NCBI RefSeq assembly: GCF_006376675.1
Contig: NZ_VEWK01000010.1
Location: 124,001-188,000 of the forward strand
Direction: 5' to 3'
From: Brucella pecoris
Lineage (GTDB): Bacteria; Pseudomonadota; Alphaproteobacteria; Rhizobiales; Rhizobiaceae
DNA: 64,000 nt
The translations under genes were made by a program, and so were the position numbers. Under the pieces are notes generated by a model. That model made no database searches. It was not told the origin of the DNA and worked only from the letters and a program-made list of their open reading frames with translations. The first letter of the stretch is position 1, and each line of letters starts with the position of its first letter. Positions 8,527 through 18,097 of this stretch are shown one piece after another.

Positions 8527-9777
8527 ATGCAACCTTCAACCGACGCGGCAGCAATGCTGTCCGCGAACCCTGATGCACGCCCTTTGCTTTCCTCTGCTAC
8601 TCTTTTTCTGTTTGCGGCTGCAAGCGGACTAGCGGTAGCCAATGTCTACTTCGCTCACCCGCTACTCGATGTGATGGCCGACGATCTTGGCCTCAAGCGA
8701 TCAACTGCAGGCCTCATCGTCGCCGCCAGCCAGATCGGCTATGCTCTCGGCCTGATTTTCCTCGTCCCGCTTGGAGACCTGTTCAACCGGCGCAAACTCA
8801 TCATCACGCATTTCCTTCTGTCGGTCCTGTCCCTGATTGCAATCGGCTTTGCGGCCAATGCCACCGTGCTTCTGATTGCCATGGCCTCTATGGGCCTGCT
8901 CGCCGTCGTCACACAGGCGCTTGTTGCCTATGCAGCGAGCCTCGCAGAACCCGCACGACGCGGCCATGTGGTCGGCATCGTAACCAGCGGTATCGTGCTC
9001 GGCATATTGCTGGCGCGCGCGATAGCAGGCGCCCTCACCGACATTGCCGGCTGGCGTAGCGTCTATTTCGTTTCCGCCGTTCTTACATTTTTGATCGCGC
9101 TCCTGCTCTGGCGCAGCCTCCCCAACCAGAAACGACAGCAGACGAGCGTCAGCTATCCGGCACTCATTTTGTCGCTCGTGACGCTGTTTCGCTCCGAGCC
9201 GGTGCTGCGCATTCGCGCCATCATCGCCATGCTGATCTTCGCCAATATCACCACTTTGCTCGCGCCGCTGGTCATGCCGCTCAGCGCTCCGCCCTTCGAA
9301 CTGAGCCATGCCCAGATCGGTCTGTTCGGCCTAGCAGGTGCAGCCGGAGCGCTCGCCGCATCGCGTGCCGGAAGCGTGGCGGACCGCGGTCATGCCCAGC
9401 GCATGACCGGCATAGCACTTGGGCTGATGTTCATTTCTTGGGGTCTGATCGCCCTGCTGGGACACTCACTGCTTTGGTTAATCGCAGGCGTGCTGATACT
9501 CGACTTTGGCCTTCAGGCCGTCCACGTCACCAATCAGGCTATGATCTATCGTGTGCGTCCAGACGCGCAGAACCGGCTCACCGCTACCTATATGGTTTTC
9601 TATTCCATCGGCAGCGCAAGCGGTTCAGCGCTTTCAACCTGGATCTATGCCCATGCGGGCTGGAATGGCGTGTGCCTGCTCGGCGCAGGCATCAGCCTTG
9701 TCACGCTCATCTTCTGGGCAGCAACGTTAAAAACGACGCCAGAAGCCGCGACACGCGCGGTCATCTGTACAGCTTAG
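8527..9777 (+). CDS. MFS transporter (drug/sugar efflux type)
   Basis: A 416-residue major facilitator protein with about 12 hydrophobic helices and the cytoplasmic loop motif GDLFNRRKLI between helices 2 and 3 (family consensus GxLaDrxGrkxxl). It resembles arabinose-efflux/multidrug permeases (AraJ/YdhP group). The substrate cannot be read from sequence. The ATG at 8527 has CAGGAG seven bases upstream; a TTG five codons earlier falls inside the operator and is rejected. Its stop codon overlaps the ispG stop by four bases on the opposite strand. Control by the neighbouring HxlR protein is likely. Confidence 0.88.
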   Translation: MQPSTDAAAMLSANPDARPLLSSATLFLFAAASGLAVANVYFAHPLLDVMADDLGLKRSTAGLIVAASQIGYALGLIFLVPLGDLFNRRKLIITHFLLSVLSLIAIGFAANATVLLIAMASMGLLAVVTQALVAYAASLAEPARRGHVVGIVTSGIVLGILLARAIAGALTDIAGWRSVYFVSAVLTFLIALLLWRSLPNQKRQQTSVSYPALILSLVTLFRSEPVLRIRAIIAMLIFANITTLLAPLVMPLSAPPFELSHAQIGLFGLAGAAGALAASRAGSVADRGHAQRMTGIALGLMFISWGLIALLGHSLLWLIAGVLILDFGLQAVHVTNQAMIYRVRPDAQNRLTATYMVFYSIGSASGSALSTWIYAHAGWNGVCLLGAGISLVTLIFWAATLKTTPEAATRAVICTA

Positions 9778-11045
9778 TTCTGACCGGAAGCAACCTTCTG
9801 CTCAAGCCCGAAGCGGTTTTCGATGTAATCGGCAACCATCTTCTGGAAGTCTTCGGCAATGGCAGGACCGCGCAGCGTCGTCACCTTCTTGCCATCGACA
9901 AAAACCGGTGCGGACGGCGTTTCGCCCGTACCGGGAAGAGAAATGCCGATATCGGCATGTTTCGATTCGCCCGGACCATTGACGATGCAGCCCATCACAG
10001 CAACCGACAGCGCTTCCACGCCCGGATATTTCTCGCGCCAGACCGGCATGTTGCGACGAATATCGTCCTGAATGGTCTGCGCCAATTCCTGGAACACGGT
10101 CGACGTCGTGCGGCCGCAACCGGGGCATGCCGCAACGATAGGGATGAACTGTCGGAAGCCCATGGTCTGGAGCAATTCCTGCGATACCTGCACTTCGCGG
10201 GTGCGGTCGCCGCCGGGTTCCGGGGTCAGCGAAATGCGGATCGTGTCACCAATGCCCTGCTGCAGTAGAATGCCCATGGCCGCCGACGAAGCGACAATGC
10301 CCTTGGTGCCCATGCCAGCTTCAGTGAGGCCCAGATGCAGCGCATGATTGGAACGCTGTGCCAGCATCGTATAGACGGCGATCAGATCCTGCACCTGGCT
10401 GACCTTGGCCGACAGAATGATCTTGTCGCGACCAAGGCCGATCTCTTCGGCAAGATTGGCGGAAATCAGCGCCGACTGCACGATGGCTTCGCGCATGACT
10501 TCCTGTGCGCTCAATGGCGCGCCCGCATCCTGATTGCGATCCATCAGCGTGGTCAGCAATTCCTGATCGAGCGACCCCCAATTGACACCGATACGGACAG
10601 GCTTGTCGTAGCGGATCGCCATTTCGACAATATCGGCGAACTGCTTGTCCTTCTTGTCCTTGAAGCCGACATTGCCCGGATTGATGCGATATTTTGCAAG
10701 CGCTTCCGCACAGGCCGGATGATCGGCGAGCAGCTTGTGACCGATATAATGGAAGTCGCCGACCAGCGGCACATCATGCCCCAGACGCTCCAGCCGTTCG
10801 CGGATTTTCGGCACAGCCGCAGCCGATTCATCGCGATCCACCGTGATGCGTACGATTTCCGAACCGGCGCGGTGCAGTGCAGCCACCTGCGCGACCGTGG
10901 AATCCACATCCGCCGTGTCCGTGTTGGTCATTGACTGCACCACGACGGGCGCACTGCCGCCGACGATAACGCCACCGACACTGACGCCAACCGATTGGCG
11001 GCGAGGAAATGGATGCGAAAAATAGCTGACGGTCTCGGAAGACAT
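9774..11045 (-). CDS. ispG: 4-hydroxy-3-methylbut-2-en-1-yl diphosphate synthase
   Basis: A 423-residue iron-sulfur enzyme (GcpE) of the non-mevalonate isoprenoid pathway, converting methylerythritol cyclodiphosphate to HMBPP. The N-terminal TIM barrel is followed by the [4Fe-4S] domain with ligands Cys307, Cys310, Cys353 and Glu360 (CPGCGRTTS and CIVNGPGE). No large insert is present, so it is the short bacterial form. It supplies the pathway that feeds ispA at 7 kb. Convergent and slightly overlapping with the MFS gene. Confidence 0.97.
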   Translation of the reverse strand: MSSETVSYFSHPFPRRQSVGVSVGGVIVGGSAPVVVQSMTNTDTADVDSTVAQVAALHRAGSEIVRITVDRDESAAAVPKIRERLERLGHDVPLVGDFHYIGHKLLADHPACAEALAKYRINPGNVGFKDKKDKQFADIVEMAIRYDKPVRIGVNWGSLDQELLTTLMDRNQDAGAPLSAQEVMREAIVQSALISANLAEEIGLGRDKIILSAKVSQVQDLIAVYTMLAQRSNHALHLGLTEAGMGTKGIVASSAAMGILLQQGIGDTIRISLTPEPGGDRTREVQVSQELLQTMGFRQFIPIVAACPGCGRTTSTVFQELAQTIQDDIRRNMPVWREKYPGVEALSVAVMGCIVNGPGESKHADIGISLPGTGETPSAPVFVDGKKVTTLRGPAIAEDFQKMVADYIENRFGLEQKVASGQN

Positions 11046-11197
11046 TTTGCTCTGTTCTTAACTGTACCTGTTTTCAGGTGACGCAGCGCGACGCGATTGT
11101 CAACGTCTGCGTATATCCGGCTTTCGCTTTATATAATCGCTTGCCGACGCAATGTCGCCCTCTCATTATGTCGTGATTGACAAGGAGGAGCCTGCCC

Positions 11198-11989
11198 ATG
11201 ACCGACGCAACTGCCCGCAAAACCGCAATCGTCACGGGATCAAATTCCGGTATCGGGCTTGGCATAGCCCACGCGCTGGCGGCGGCAGGACACAACGTCG
11301 TGATCAACTCATTCACCGACCGTGACGAGGATCACGCGCTCGCGGCCAAGCTCAGCGAAGAACATGGTGTCAGCGTGGTCTATATAGCGGCCGATATGTC
11401 GAAGGCCGACCAATGCCGCGAGCTCATCGCAGAAACGGTGAAGCAGTTCGGCCACGTGGACATTCTCGTCAACAATGCCGGTATCCAGCATGTATCTCCG
11501 GTCGAAGAGTTTCCACCTGACCAATGGGACCGCATCATCGCAATCAACCTGACATCGGCCTTTCACACCTCTGCTGCCGCGATCCCGCATATGCGTAAGA
11601 GCGGCTGGGGCCGCATAATCAATATCGCTTCAGCGCATGGCCTCGTGGCATCGCCGTTCAAGTCGGCATATGTGGCCGCCAAGCACGGCATTGTCGGCTT
11701 CACCAAAACGCTGGCGCTGGAACTTGCAACCGCAAAGATCACCGCCAACTCCATCTGCCCCGGCTATGTTCTGACCCCGCTTGTCGAGGCGCAGATACCG
11801 GACCAAATGAAGGCCTATCACATGGATCGGGAAACCGTGATCCGCGAAGTGATGCTGGACAAACAGCCGACAAAGGAATTCGTCACCACCGCACAGATTG
11901 GCGCTGTTGCAGCTTTCCTGGCAAGCGATGCGGCAGCGCAGATTAACGGCGCTGCCATTCCTGTCGATGGCGGCTGGACGGCAGAGTAG
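11198..11989 (+). CDS. Short-chain dehydrogenase, 3-hydroxybutyrate dehydrogenase-like
   Basis: A 263-residue classical SDR. The cofactor motif TGSNSGIG is at residues 13-20, NNAG at 92-95, and the catalytic set Asn117, Ser145, Tyr158 and Lys162 is complete. The segment HGLVASPFKSAYVAAKHGIVGFTKT and the C-terminal PVDGGWTAE are characteristic of D-3-hydroxybutyrate dehydrogenase (BdhA/HbdH), which interconverts 3-hydroxybutyrate and acetoacetate with NAD. Other SDR substrates cannot be excluded. AAGGAGGAG precedes the ATG at 11198. It is monocistronic. The G of the stop codon is the first base of a palindromic repeat. Confidence 0.88.
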   Translation: MTDATARKTAIVTGSNSGIGLGIAHALAAAGHNVVINSFTDRDEDHALAAKLSEEHGVSVVYIAADMSKADQCRELIAETVKQFGHVDILVNNAGIQHVSPVEEFPPDQWDRIIAINLTSAFHTSAAAIPHMRKSGWGRIINIASAHGLVASPFKSAYVAAKHGIVGFTKTLALELATAKITANSICPGYVLTPLVEAQIPDQMKAYHMDRETVIREVMLDKQPTKEFVTTAQIGAVAAFLASDAAAQINGAAIPVDGGWTAE

Positions 11990-12027
11990 CGCATCCCGAA
12001 AAGCGGGAACCGGTTTTCGAGATGCGC
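11989..12027. repeat. Rhizobiales-type intergenic palindrome
   Basis: GCGCATC and GATGCGC enclose CCCGAAAAGCGGGAACCGG and TTTTCGA. The inner ACCGGTTTTCG core links it to the copy in the atpC-atpD spacer (31431-31473). It lies between two convergent genes and may serve as a terminator-like hairpin. Confidence 0.7.
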
Positions 12028-12040
12028 GTCATAAGAAAGT

Positions 12041-13234
12041 TCAGTGCTTATGGTCGGCGTAACGCGCCAGACTTGAGAAAGCCAGCACGACTAGAAGCAA
12101 GATCGGAAGCGCCAGAAACACCACGCCAAAGCCGCTATGCTTGGCAACGAAACCGATCAGCGACGGTGCCACCAACATGCCGGAATAGCCAAGCGTCGTC
12201 GCGATGGACAGGCCGACACTCGGATTGACGCCCGGCATATTGCCAGCCATCGAGAAGGCTATCGGCACCATGTTGGAAATGCCGATCCCGCAGATCGCGA
12301 AGCCGATAATCGCCGTGGTTGAGCTGTTTCCGAAACCGACGATCAGCATGCCGATGATGGCAATGACCGTGCAGGCGCGCAGGGTTTTAACCGCACCGAA
12401 CCGGTCGCGAACCAGATCGCCCGCAAAACGCATGATGGCCATCGAACCTGAAAAAGCCGCAAAACCGAAGCCCGCCACCGTGACGGAGGCGCCGAGATCC
12501 TGGCGCATGTGATAAGCGCCCCAATCGAGAATCGCCCCTTCCGGCACCATGGAAAACAGCGCCATGACACCGACAAGCCAGGGCAGAGGATTGCGTGGCA
12601 AGGTGAGCTTCTGCTTTTCGCCGCTTGGATGATGATGCGCCGTGTCCGGGATGATCGAGGGCCAGGCGATGGCGATCAGGATAGCAGCGACAATCGTCGT
12701 GACCAGCGCATGAACCGTCGACCCGAATTGCGCGATGAGAAAGCCGCCCGTGGCAGCGCCGATCAGGCCGCCAAGGCTCCAGAAAGCATGGCAGGATGAC
12801 ATGATCGCCCGGCGCATCTTTTTCTCGACAGCGACCGCATTGGCGTTCATGGAGACATCCATCGCAGCCATGGTTCCGCCGAAATAGAACATCACGATCA
12901 CAGCCGTGATCACATTCGGTACCAGTGCGATGACCAGCAGCGCCGGAATGAAGGCAAGCGCAAAAATGCGCACCACCATGCCCGAACCGCGATGCGCCGA
13001 AAGGGCACCTGCGACCGGCATCATGGCCAGGGAACCAAGGCCGAAGACGAGGATCATCAGCCCCATTCCGGCGCTATCAAGCCCGAGACGCTCCGCAAAT
13101 TCCGGGATCTTTGGAGCCCAGCCGCCGAAAATATAGCCGTTCATCAGAAAGAGGAGCGCAACCGCAATCCGCTCTCTGGTTACAATCGGCGCACGCGCAG
13201 GCGCCGCATCTTCGCGTCCGGAAACCTGTTCCAT
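12041..13234 (-). CDS. MFS transporter (YbjJ-like)
   Basis: A 397-residue MFS protein with about 12 transmembrane segments. The opening NGYIFGGWAPKIPEFAERLGLD and the mid-protein DVSMNANAVAVEKK strings are typical of the YbjJ/FucP-like group of uncharacterised permeases. It starts 7 bases after the stop codon of the DeoR gene, so the pair forms an operon and the transported compound is probably the one sensed by the regulator, perhaps a sugar or its derivative. That link is inference. Confidence 0.88.
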   Translation of the reverse strand: MEQVSGREDAAPARAPIVTRERIAVALLFLMNGYIFGGWAPKIPEFAERLGLDSAGMGLMILVFGLGSLAMMPVAGALSAHRGSGMVVRIFALAFIPALLVIALVPNVITAVIVMFYFGGTMAAMDVSMNANAVAVEKKMRRAIMSSCHAFWSLGGLIGAATGGFLIAQFGSTVHALVTTIVAAILIAIAWPSIIPDTAHHHPSGEKQKLTLPRNPLPWLVGVMALFSMVPEGAILDWGAYHMRQDLGASVTVAGFGFAAFSGSMAIMRFAGDLVRDRFGAVKTLRACTVIAIIGMLIVGFGNSSTTAIIGFAICGIGISNMVPIAFSMAGNMPGVNPSVGLSIATTLGYSGMLVAPSLIGFVAKHSGFGVVFLALPILLLVVLAFSSLARYADHKH

Positions 13235-13241
13235 CTATCCC

Positions 13242-14024
13242 TCAGTTGCGGTCCGCTGCCGCCCGTAAAATCTTCATACCCGATGCCACATAGGGCGCAA
13301 GTGCTGCTTCATCCGCATCATATTCGACAGCCATGACACCGACATCGTCCAGAGGAACGACATCGTGAGCGGCAACCGTACCAAGCTTGTCGCTCGTAAT
13401 GGCGAGCGCCACTATCCGGCTGCGTCCGCCAATCACCCGTTTGAATTCCGCATCGTCCAGATGCAGCGCCGTCACGCCGATTTCGGCAGCAATACCGCAC
13501 GCACCCAAAACGCAAAGATCAGGACGCAACAGCTCGGCGTCGCGCAACGCGCGTACGCCCACTGCGGCGCTGACCCGCCGGTCGATTGGGCCGCCGATCA
13601 TGATCAGCTCGATCTCCGGCGATCCCATGAGAATTGCAGCAATGGACGGCGTATTGGTGACGATGGTGATAGCTTCGCCGCGTTTAACCAGAAGCCGCGC
13701 CAGCGCCGTGTTCACCGAAGACGCATCGAGAAACACCGTCATGCCTGGCTCGACCAGTCCCGCCAGAACTGCTGCCAGTGCGGCCTTCGCCTGTGGTCGC
13801 TCGGAATCCCGTTCGGCAAGCGGAGAAGGTTCAGGCACCGCACGCAACGCACCGCCATAGACACGCCTGCAAAGCCCCGCCGCCGCCATCTCGCGCAGAT
13901 CACGCCGGATCGTATCCTCGGACACGCCGAAACTTTCCGCCAGCTCGGTCGCCAGCACGCGACCCGACTGTTGCAGCAGTTCCTGAATGCGCGCCTGTCT
14001 TTCGTGAAGCAGAAGCTCTGTCAC
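13242..14024 (-). CDS. DeoR/GlpR family transcriptional regulator
   Basis: A 260-residue regulator. The N-terminal DeoR helix-turn-helix (RQARIQELLQQSG to TIRRDLREMAAAGL) is followed by the sugar-phosphate-sensing DeoRC domain, with the conserved FLDASSVNTALARLL and GVTALHLDDAEFKRV segments. I place the start at the GTG at 14024 because GAGGT lies 4 bases upstream and the three CATGCA boxes then all fall in non-coding DNA. An ATG at 14042 (six codons earlier) has no ribosome-binding site and would overlap the first box. It leads a two-gene operon with an MFS transporter. Confidence 0.85.
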   Translation of the reverse strand: MTELLLHERQARIQELLQQSGRVLATELAESFGVSEDTIRRDLREMAAAGLCRRVYGGALRAVPEPSPLAERDSERPQAKAALAAVLAGLVEPGMTVFLDASSVNTALARLLVKRGEAITIVTNTPSIAAILMGSPEIELIMIGGPIDRRVSAAVGVRALRDAELLRPDLCVLGACGIAAEIGVTALHLDDAEFKRVIGGRSRIVALAITSDKLGTVAAHDVVPLDDVGVMAVEYDADEAALAPYVASGMKILRAAADRN

Positions 14025-14039
14025 CGTCACCTCTTTTAA

Positions 14040-14077
14040 CATGCACAATCATGCATAAATCGGCACAAACATGCATA
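14040..14077. promoter_or_regulatory. Three phased CATGCA boxes, likely DeoR operator
   Basis: CATGCACA at 14040, CATGCATA at 14050 and CATGCATA at 14070 are spaced by exactly 10 and 20 bases, so all face the same side of the helix. They sit just upstream of the DeoR start and suit autoregulation by this regulator. Confidence 0.6.
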
Positions 14078-14103
14078 TCAGATTTTGGGAGCGCTGCAAG
14101 CGT

Positions 14104-14135
14104 AAACAAAAGCCGCGCCGTTTTACCGGCGCGGC
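14104..14135 (-). terminator. Probable terminator of pyc
   Basis: On the reverse strand GCCGCGCCG and CGGCGCGGC form a 9-bp stem with a 6-base loop followed by TTTTGTTT. It lies about 220 bases after the pyc stop codon, with a repeat element between them, and just before the DeoR promoter. Confidence 0.75.
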
Positions 14136-14203
14136 ATTAACGTTTCTGATGCTTTTAACGATTGCGAAAGCGACAGTTACGGCCTGATGAGCCGCGCTAC
14201 GCT

Positions 14204-14298
14204 CCCCTCATCCTGAGCCTGTCGAAGGACGAGGGCAGGCGTTGTGCATTTCCCTCGCCCTTCGAGACGCCGTTTTCAACGGCTCCTCAGGATGAGGG
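14204..14298. repeat. REP-like CCTCATCCTGAG palindromic repeat
   Basis: CCCCTCATCCTGAG at the left end is complementary to CTCAGGATGAGGG at the right end. The inner part has the CTTCGAGACGCCG motif shared with the copies at 47898, 52694 and 52826. Together with flanking sequence it fills the 300-base gap between the DeoR control region and pyc; I see no gene there. Confidence 0.85.
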
Positions 14299-14354
14299 AA
14301 AAGGAGACCTGGAACGCGATCAGAAGATCGATCCGCTTCGGCTAAAGCCCATAA

Positions 14355-17300
14355 CTATTCCGAATAGACGACAAGCAAATCCTTCGCATCGATCTGCTCA
14401 CCGGGGCGCACCAGCACTTCCGCGATAGTACCATCGCGTTCAGCATGGATAGCGGTTTCCATCTTCATCGCTTCGATGGAAAGCAGAACGTCGCCCTGAG
14501 AAATCTTTTGGCCAGTTGCAACGGCAACCGTGGAGACGACGCCCGGCATCGGCGCACCGACCTGTTTGTCGTTTCCGGCTTCCACCTTGCGACGGACACC
14601 GCCGGAAGCGCCCTTGGCACGGTTCGGCACCTTGATGCGGCGTGGCTGGCCATTCAACTCGAAGAACACCGTCACCATGCCCTTCTCGTCGGTCTCGCTC
14701 ATCGCCTGATTGACGATCACCAGCGTCTTGCCGCGTTCCAGATCGACGAAGACTTCTTCTTCCGGCTTCAAGCCGTAGAAATAAACCGGCGTCGGTAGAA
14801 CGCTTGTTGGGCCATAGGTTTCCTGCGCGGAAGCATAATCGGTGAAGACCTTCGGATACATCAGCGCCGATGCGAATTCCTGATCGGAAATCTTGCGATC
14901 GACCGTTTCCTCGAACCCTTCACGCTCGGCGTTCAGATCGGCAGGTTCCAGCAGGGCGCCGGGACGCACGGTAAACGGCTCGTCGCCCTTCAGAATTTTC
15001 TTCTGCAGCGCCTTCGGCCATCCCGAGGGCGGCTGGCCAAGATCGCCGCGCATCATCGACACCACGGAATCCGGGAAAGCAATATCCTTTGCCGGGTTTT
15101 CGACGTCATGGACGGTCAGGTCCTGACTGACCATCATCAGCGCCATATCGCCCACAACCTTGGAGGATGGCGTGACCTTGACGATATCACCGAACATGCG
15201 GTTCACATCGGCATAGGCCTGCGCCACTTCATGCCAGCGGGTTTCCAGTCCCAGAGAGCGGGCCTGCTCCTTCAGATTGGTGAACTGGCCACCCGGCATT
15301 TCATGCAAGTAAACTTCCGAAGCTGGTCCCTTGAGGTCGCTTTCGAAGGCCGCATACTGGTTGCGCACGGCCTCCCAATAGAAGGAGATGCGGCGGATCG
15401 AATCCGGATCAAGCCCCGGATCGCGCTCGGCCCCATGCAACGCCTCGACGATGGAACCGAGGCAAGGCTGCGATGTGTTGCCGGACAGCGCATCCATCGC
15501 CGCATCCACCACATCCACGCCTGCATCAATAGCGGCAAGCACAGTTGCCGCCGAAATGCCCGACGTATCATGCGTATGGAAATGGATCGGCAGATCGGTT
15601 TCCTCGCGCAGCGCCTTGAACAGGACGCGGGCAGCGGCAGGCTTCAGCAAGCCCGCCATATCCTTGACCGCAATGATATGCGCGCCTGCCTTTTCAACGT
15701 CCTTCGCCAGATTAACGTAATATTTGAGATCATATTTGGCGCGTTCCGGGTTCAGAATATCACCGGTGTAGCAGATCGCCGCTTCACAGAGCTTGTTTTC
15801 CTCCAGCACCGCATCCATCGATACGCGCATGTTTTCGACCCAGTTGAGACTGTCGAAAACACGGAACAGATCGATGCCGCCGCGTGCTGCCTCGCGCACG
15901 AAATATTTTACGACATTGTCGGGATAGGATTTGTAACCGACACCGTTCGCACCGCGCAAAAGCATTTGCAAAAGAAGGTTCGGCGCGGCTTCACGCACCA
16001 GTGCCAGACGCTCCCACGGGTCTTCGGTGAGGAAGCGCATCGAAACGTCGAAGGTCGCGCCACCCCAGCATTCCAGCGAAAACAGGTTCGGCAGTGCCTG
16101 CGCGTAGGAATTGGCGATGCGAGCGATGTCGTAAGTACGCATACGCGTCGCCAGAAGCGACTGATGGCCGTCACGCATGGTCGTATCGGTAATCAGCGCA
16201 CGCTTTTCGTTGCGCACCCATTCCGCGAATTTCTTCGGCCCAAGCTGGTCCAGACGCTGCCTGGTGCCATCGACGACCGGCTTATCGCCGAACCACGGCA
16301 CACGCGGCTTGGCGGCATCCTTAGCCGGCTTTGCACGCCCCTTGGTCTCTGGATGACCGTTGACCGTCACATCGGCGATATAGGTGAGAAGCTTGGTGGC
16401 ACGATCCTGCCGCTTGACCTGTTCGAACAATTCCGGCGTCGTGTCGATGAAGCGGGTCGTGTAGTCGTTAGCCTGAAACTTCGGATGATTGATGATCGCT
16501 TCGAGGAAGGTCAGGTTCGTCGCCACACCACGGATACGGAATTCGCGCAGGGCGCGATCCATACGGCGAATGGCTTCCAGAGGCGTTGCGCCTGAAGCGG
16601 TCACCTTGACGAGCAGCGGATCGTAATAGCGGGTGATGAACGCGCCTGAATAGGCCGTGCCGCCATCAAGACGGATGCCGAAGCCCGATGCCGAGCGATA
16701 GGCCTGAATGCGTCCGTAGTCGGGAATGAAGTTCTGTTCGGGGTCTTCCGTGGTAATACGGCACTGAAGCGCATGGCCGTTGAGGCGAATATCTTCCTGG
16801 CGCGGCACCCCCGATTCGGGCGTGCCGATGGCAAAACCTTCGAGAATATGGATCTGCGCCTTGACGATATCGATGCCGGTCACCTGTTCGGTAACCGTGT
16901 GCTCGACCTGAATGCGCGGGTTGACCTCGATGAAATAGAATTTGCCGCTATCGGCGTCCATCAGGAACTCGACGGTACCAGCGCCGATATAGTCGGTGGC
17001 ATGGGCGATCTTCAGACCATAATCCGCAAGCTCCTGACGCTGTCCGTCGTTGAGATAAGGCGCTGGTGCCCGCTCCACGACTTTCTGGTTGCGTCGCTGG
17101 ATCGAGCAGTCACGCTCGAAAAGATGAACCGCATTGCCTTGGCCATCACCCAATATCTGCACTTCGACATGGCGCGCGCGTTCAATGAGCTTTTCGAGAT
17201 AAACTTCATCCTTGCCGAATGCAGCCTTGGCCTCGCGCTTGGCTTCCGTCACTTCGCGAGCGAGATCAGCCTCGGCGCGGATGGCGCGCATACCGCGACC

Positions 17301-17831
17301 GCCACCGCCCCAGCTCGCCTTCAGCATCAGCGGATAGCCGATTTCTGCCGCAAGCTTCTTCACTTCCTCCATATCGTCAGGAAGCGGGTCAGTGGCCGGA
17401 ACCACCGGCACGCCGATTTCAATGGCAAGATTGCGGGCCGCAACCTTGTTGCCGAGGCGGCGCATGGTCTCCGGCTTCGGACCGATGAAGATGATATCGT
17501 TCTCGGCACAAGCCTCGGCAAATTCCGGGCTTTCCGACAAAAGCCCGTAGCCGGGATGGATCGCATCGGCACCCGAAAGCTTGGCGACGCGCATAATCTC
17601 ATCGATGGAAAGATAGCTTTCAATGGGGCCGAGATCGCGATCCAGATGTGGGCCGCGACCGACCTGATAGCTTTCATCGGCCTTGAAGCGATGCAGGGAA
17701 AGTTTGTCTTCCTCAGCCCATATGGCCACCGTTTTGAGCCCCAGCTCATTGGCGGCGCGGAATACGCGGATTGCGATCTCGGATCGGTTAGCGACCAGAA
17801 TTTTCCGGATAGGCTTTGGGGCGAAAGACAA
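14355..17831 (-). CDS. pyc: Pyruvate carboxylase
   Basis: A 1158-residue biotin enzyme that carboxylates pyruvate to oxaloacetate, refilling the TCA cycle. Domains in order: biotin carboxylase (about 8-460, with the ATP-grasp loop WGGGGRGMRAI and FIEVNPRIQVEHTVTE), the carboxyltransferase (about 540-810, with TTMRDGHQSLLATR and HFHTHDTSG), the allosteric/tetramerisation region, and the C-terminal biotinyl domain with EAMKMET, biotin on Lys1123. All four domains are on one chain, as in the standard alpha4 enzyme. It stands alone after the livJ terminator, so it has its own promoter between 17832 and 17917. Confidence 0.98.
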   Translation of the reverse strand: MSFAPKPIRKILVANRSEIAIRVFRAANELGLKTVAIWAEEDKLSLHRFKADESYQVGRGPHLDRDLGPIESYLSIDEIMRVAKLSGADAIHPGYGLLSESPEFAEACAENDIIFIGPKPETMRRLGNKVAARNLAIEIGVPVVPATDPLPDDMEEVKKLAAEIGYPLMLKASWGGGGRGMRAIRAEADLAREVTEAKREAKAAFGKDEVYLEKLIERARHVEVQILGDGQGNAVHLFERDCSIQRRNQKVVERAPAPYLNDGQRQELADYGLKIAHATDYIGAGTVEFLMDADSGKFYFIEVNPRIQVEHTVTEQVTGIDIVKAQIHILEGFAIGTPESGVPRQEDIRLNGHALQCRITTEDPEQNFIPDYGRIQAYRSASGFGIRLDGGTAYSGAFITRYYDPLLVKVTASGATPLEAIRRMDRALREFRIRGVATNLTFLEAIINHPKFQANDYTTRFIDTTPELFEQVKRQDRATKLLTYIADVTVNGHPETKGRAKPAKDAAKPRVPWFGDKPVVDGTRQRLDQLGPKKFAEWVRNEKRALITDTTMRDGHQSLLATRMRTYDIARIANSYAQALPNLFSLECWGGATFDVSMRFLTEDPWERLALVREAAPNLLLQMLLRGANGVGYKSYPDNVVKYFVREAARGGIDLFRVFDSLNWVENMRVSMDAVLEENKLCEAAICYTGDILNPERAKYDLKYYVNLAKDVEKAGAHIIAVKDMAGLLKPAAARVLFKALREETDLPIHFHTHDTSGISAATVLAAIDAGVDVVDAAMDALSGNTSQPCLGSIVEALHGAERDPGLDPDSIRRISFYWEAVRNQYAAFESDLKGPASEVYLHEMPGGQFTNLKEQARSLGLETRWHEVAQAYADVNRMFGDIVKVTPSSKVVGDMALMMVSQDLTVHDVENPAKDIAFPDSVVSMMRGDLGQPPSGWPKALQKKILKGDEPFTVRPGALLEPADLNAEREGFEETVDRKISDQEFASALMYPKVFTDYASAQETYGPTSVLPTPVYFYGLKPEEEVFVDLERGKTLVIVNQAMSETDEKGMVTVFFELNGQPRRIKVPNRAKGASGGVRRKVEAGNDKQVGAPMPGVVSTVAVATGQKISQGDVLLSIEAMKMETAIHAERDGTIAEVLVRPGEQIDAKDLLVVYSE

Positions 17832-17917
17832 GGCAGATCTCCCTAACTGCTATGACAAAGGCGCCATTGCTTAACCTGCAATAGACACAAGCGCAAACAA
17901 ACTGTGCAACCGGGAGA

Positions 17918-17949
17918 TAAAAACAAAATGCCCGGCTAAACGCCGGGCA
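17918..17949 (-). terminator. Terminator downstream of livJ copy 1
   Basis: TGCCCGGC and GCCGGGCA pair around a 5-base loop, followed on the reverse strand by TTTTGTTTTTA. Nearly the same hairpin ends the second livJ gene at 19594-19623. Confidence 0.85.
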
Positions 17950-17993
17950 GATTGCTGAATTTTGTAGCATTTTATGCTAATATATGAGGCACA

Positions 17994-18033
17994 AGAGCGG
18001 TTCCTATTATGAAGCAATCGATGGAACCGTTCT
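17994..18033. repeat. Imperfect inverted repeat
   Basis: AGAGCGGTTCC and GGAACCGTTCT are complementary except for one base and are 18 bases apart. It lies between the livJ1 stop and its terminator, adjoining the next repeat. Confidence 0.6.
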
Positions 18034-18041
18034 ATGCATTT

Positions 18042-18097
18042 GCTTTTACGCATTATCCGACGCAAAACCGCTTCGCACTTTTGCTGGAAATGCTCTA
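18042..18097. repeat. Rhizobiales-type intergenic palindrome
   Basis: A 56-base element with the core GCAAAACCGCTTCGCACTTT and an end reading AAATGCTCTA. It abuts the livJ1 stop codon (18098-18100). It is nearly identical to the element after purH (54633-54692) and is the reverse complement type of the one at 21277-21325. Confidence 0.85.

Noticed and set aside
15108..16595. A 495-residue plus-strand open frame in pyc
   Set aside because: Antisense shadow of pyruvate carboxylase; no ribosome-binding site or known domain.
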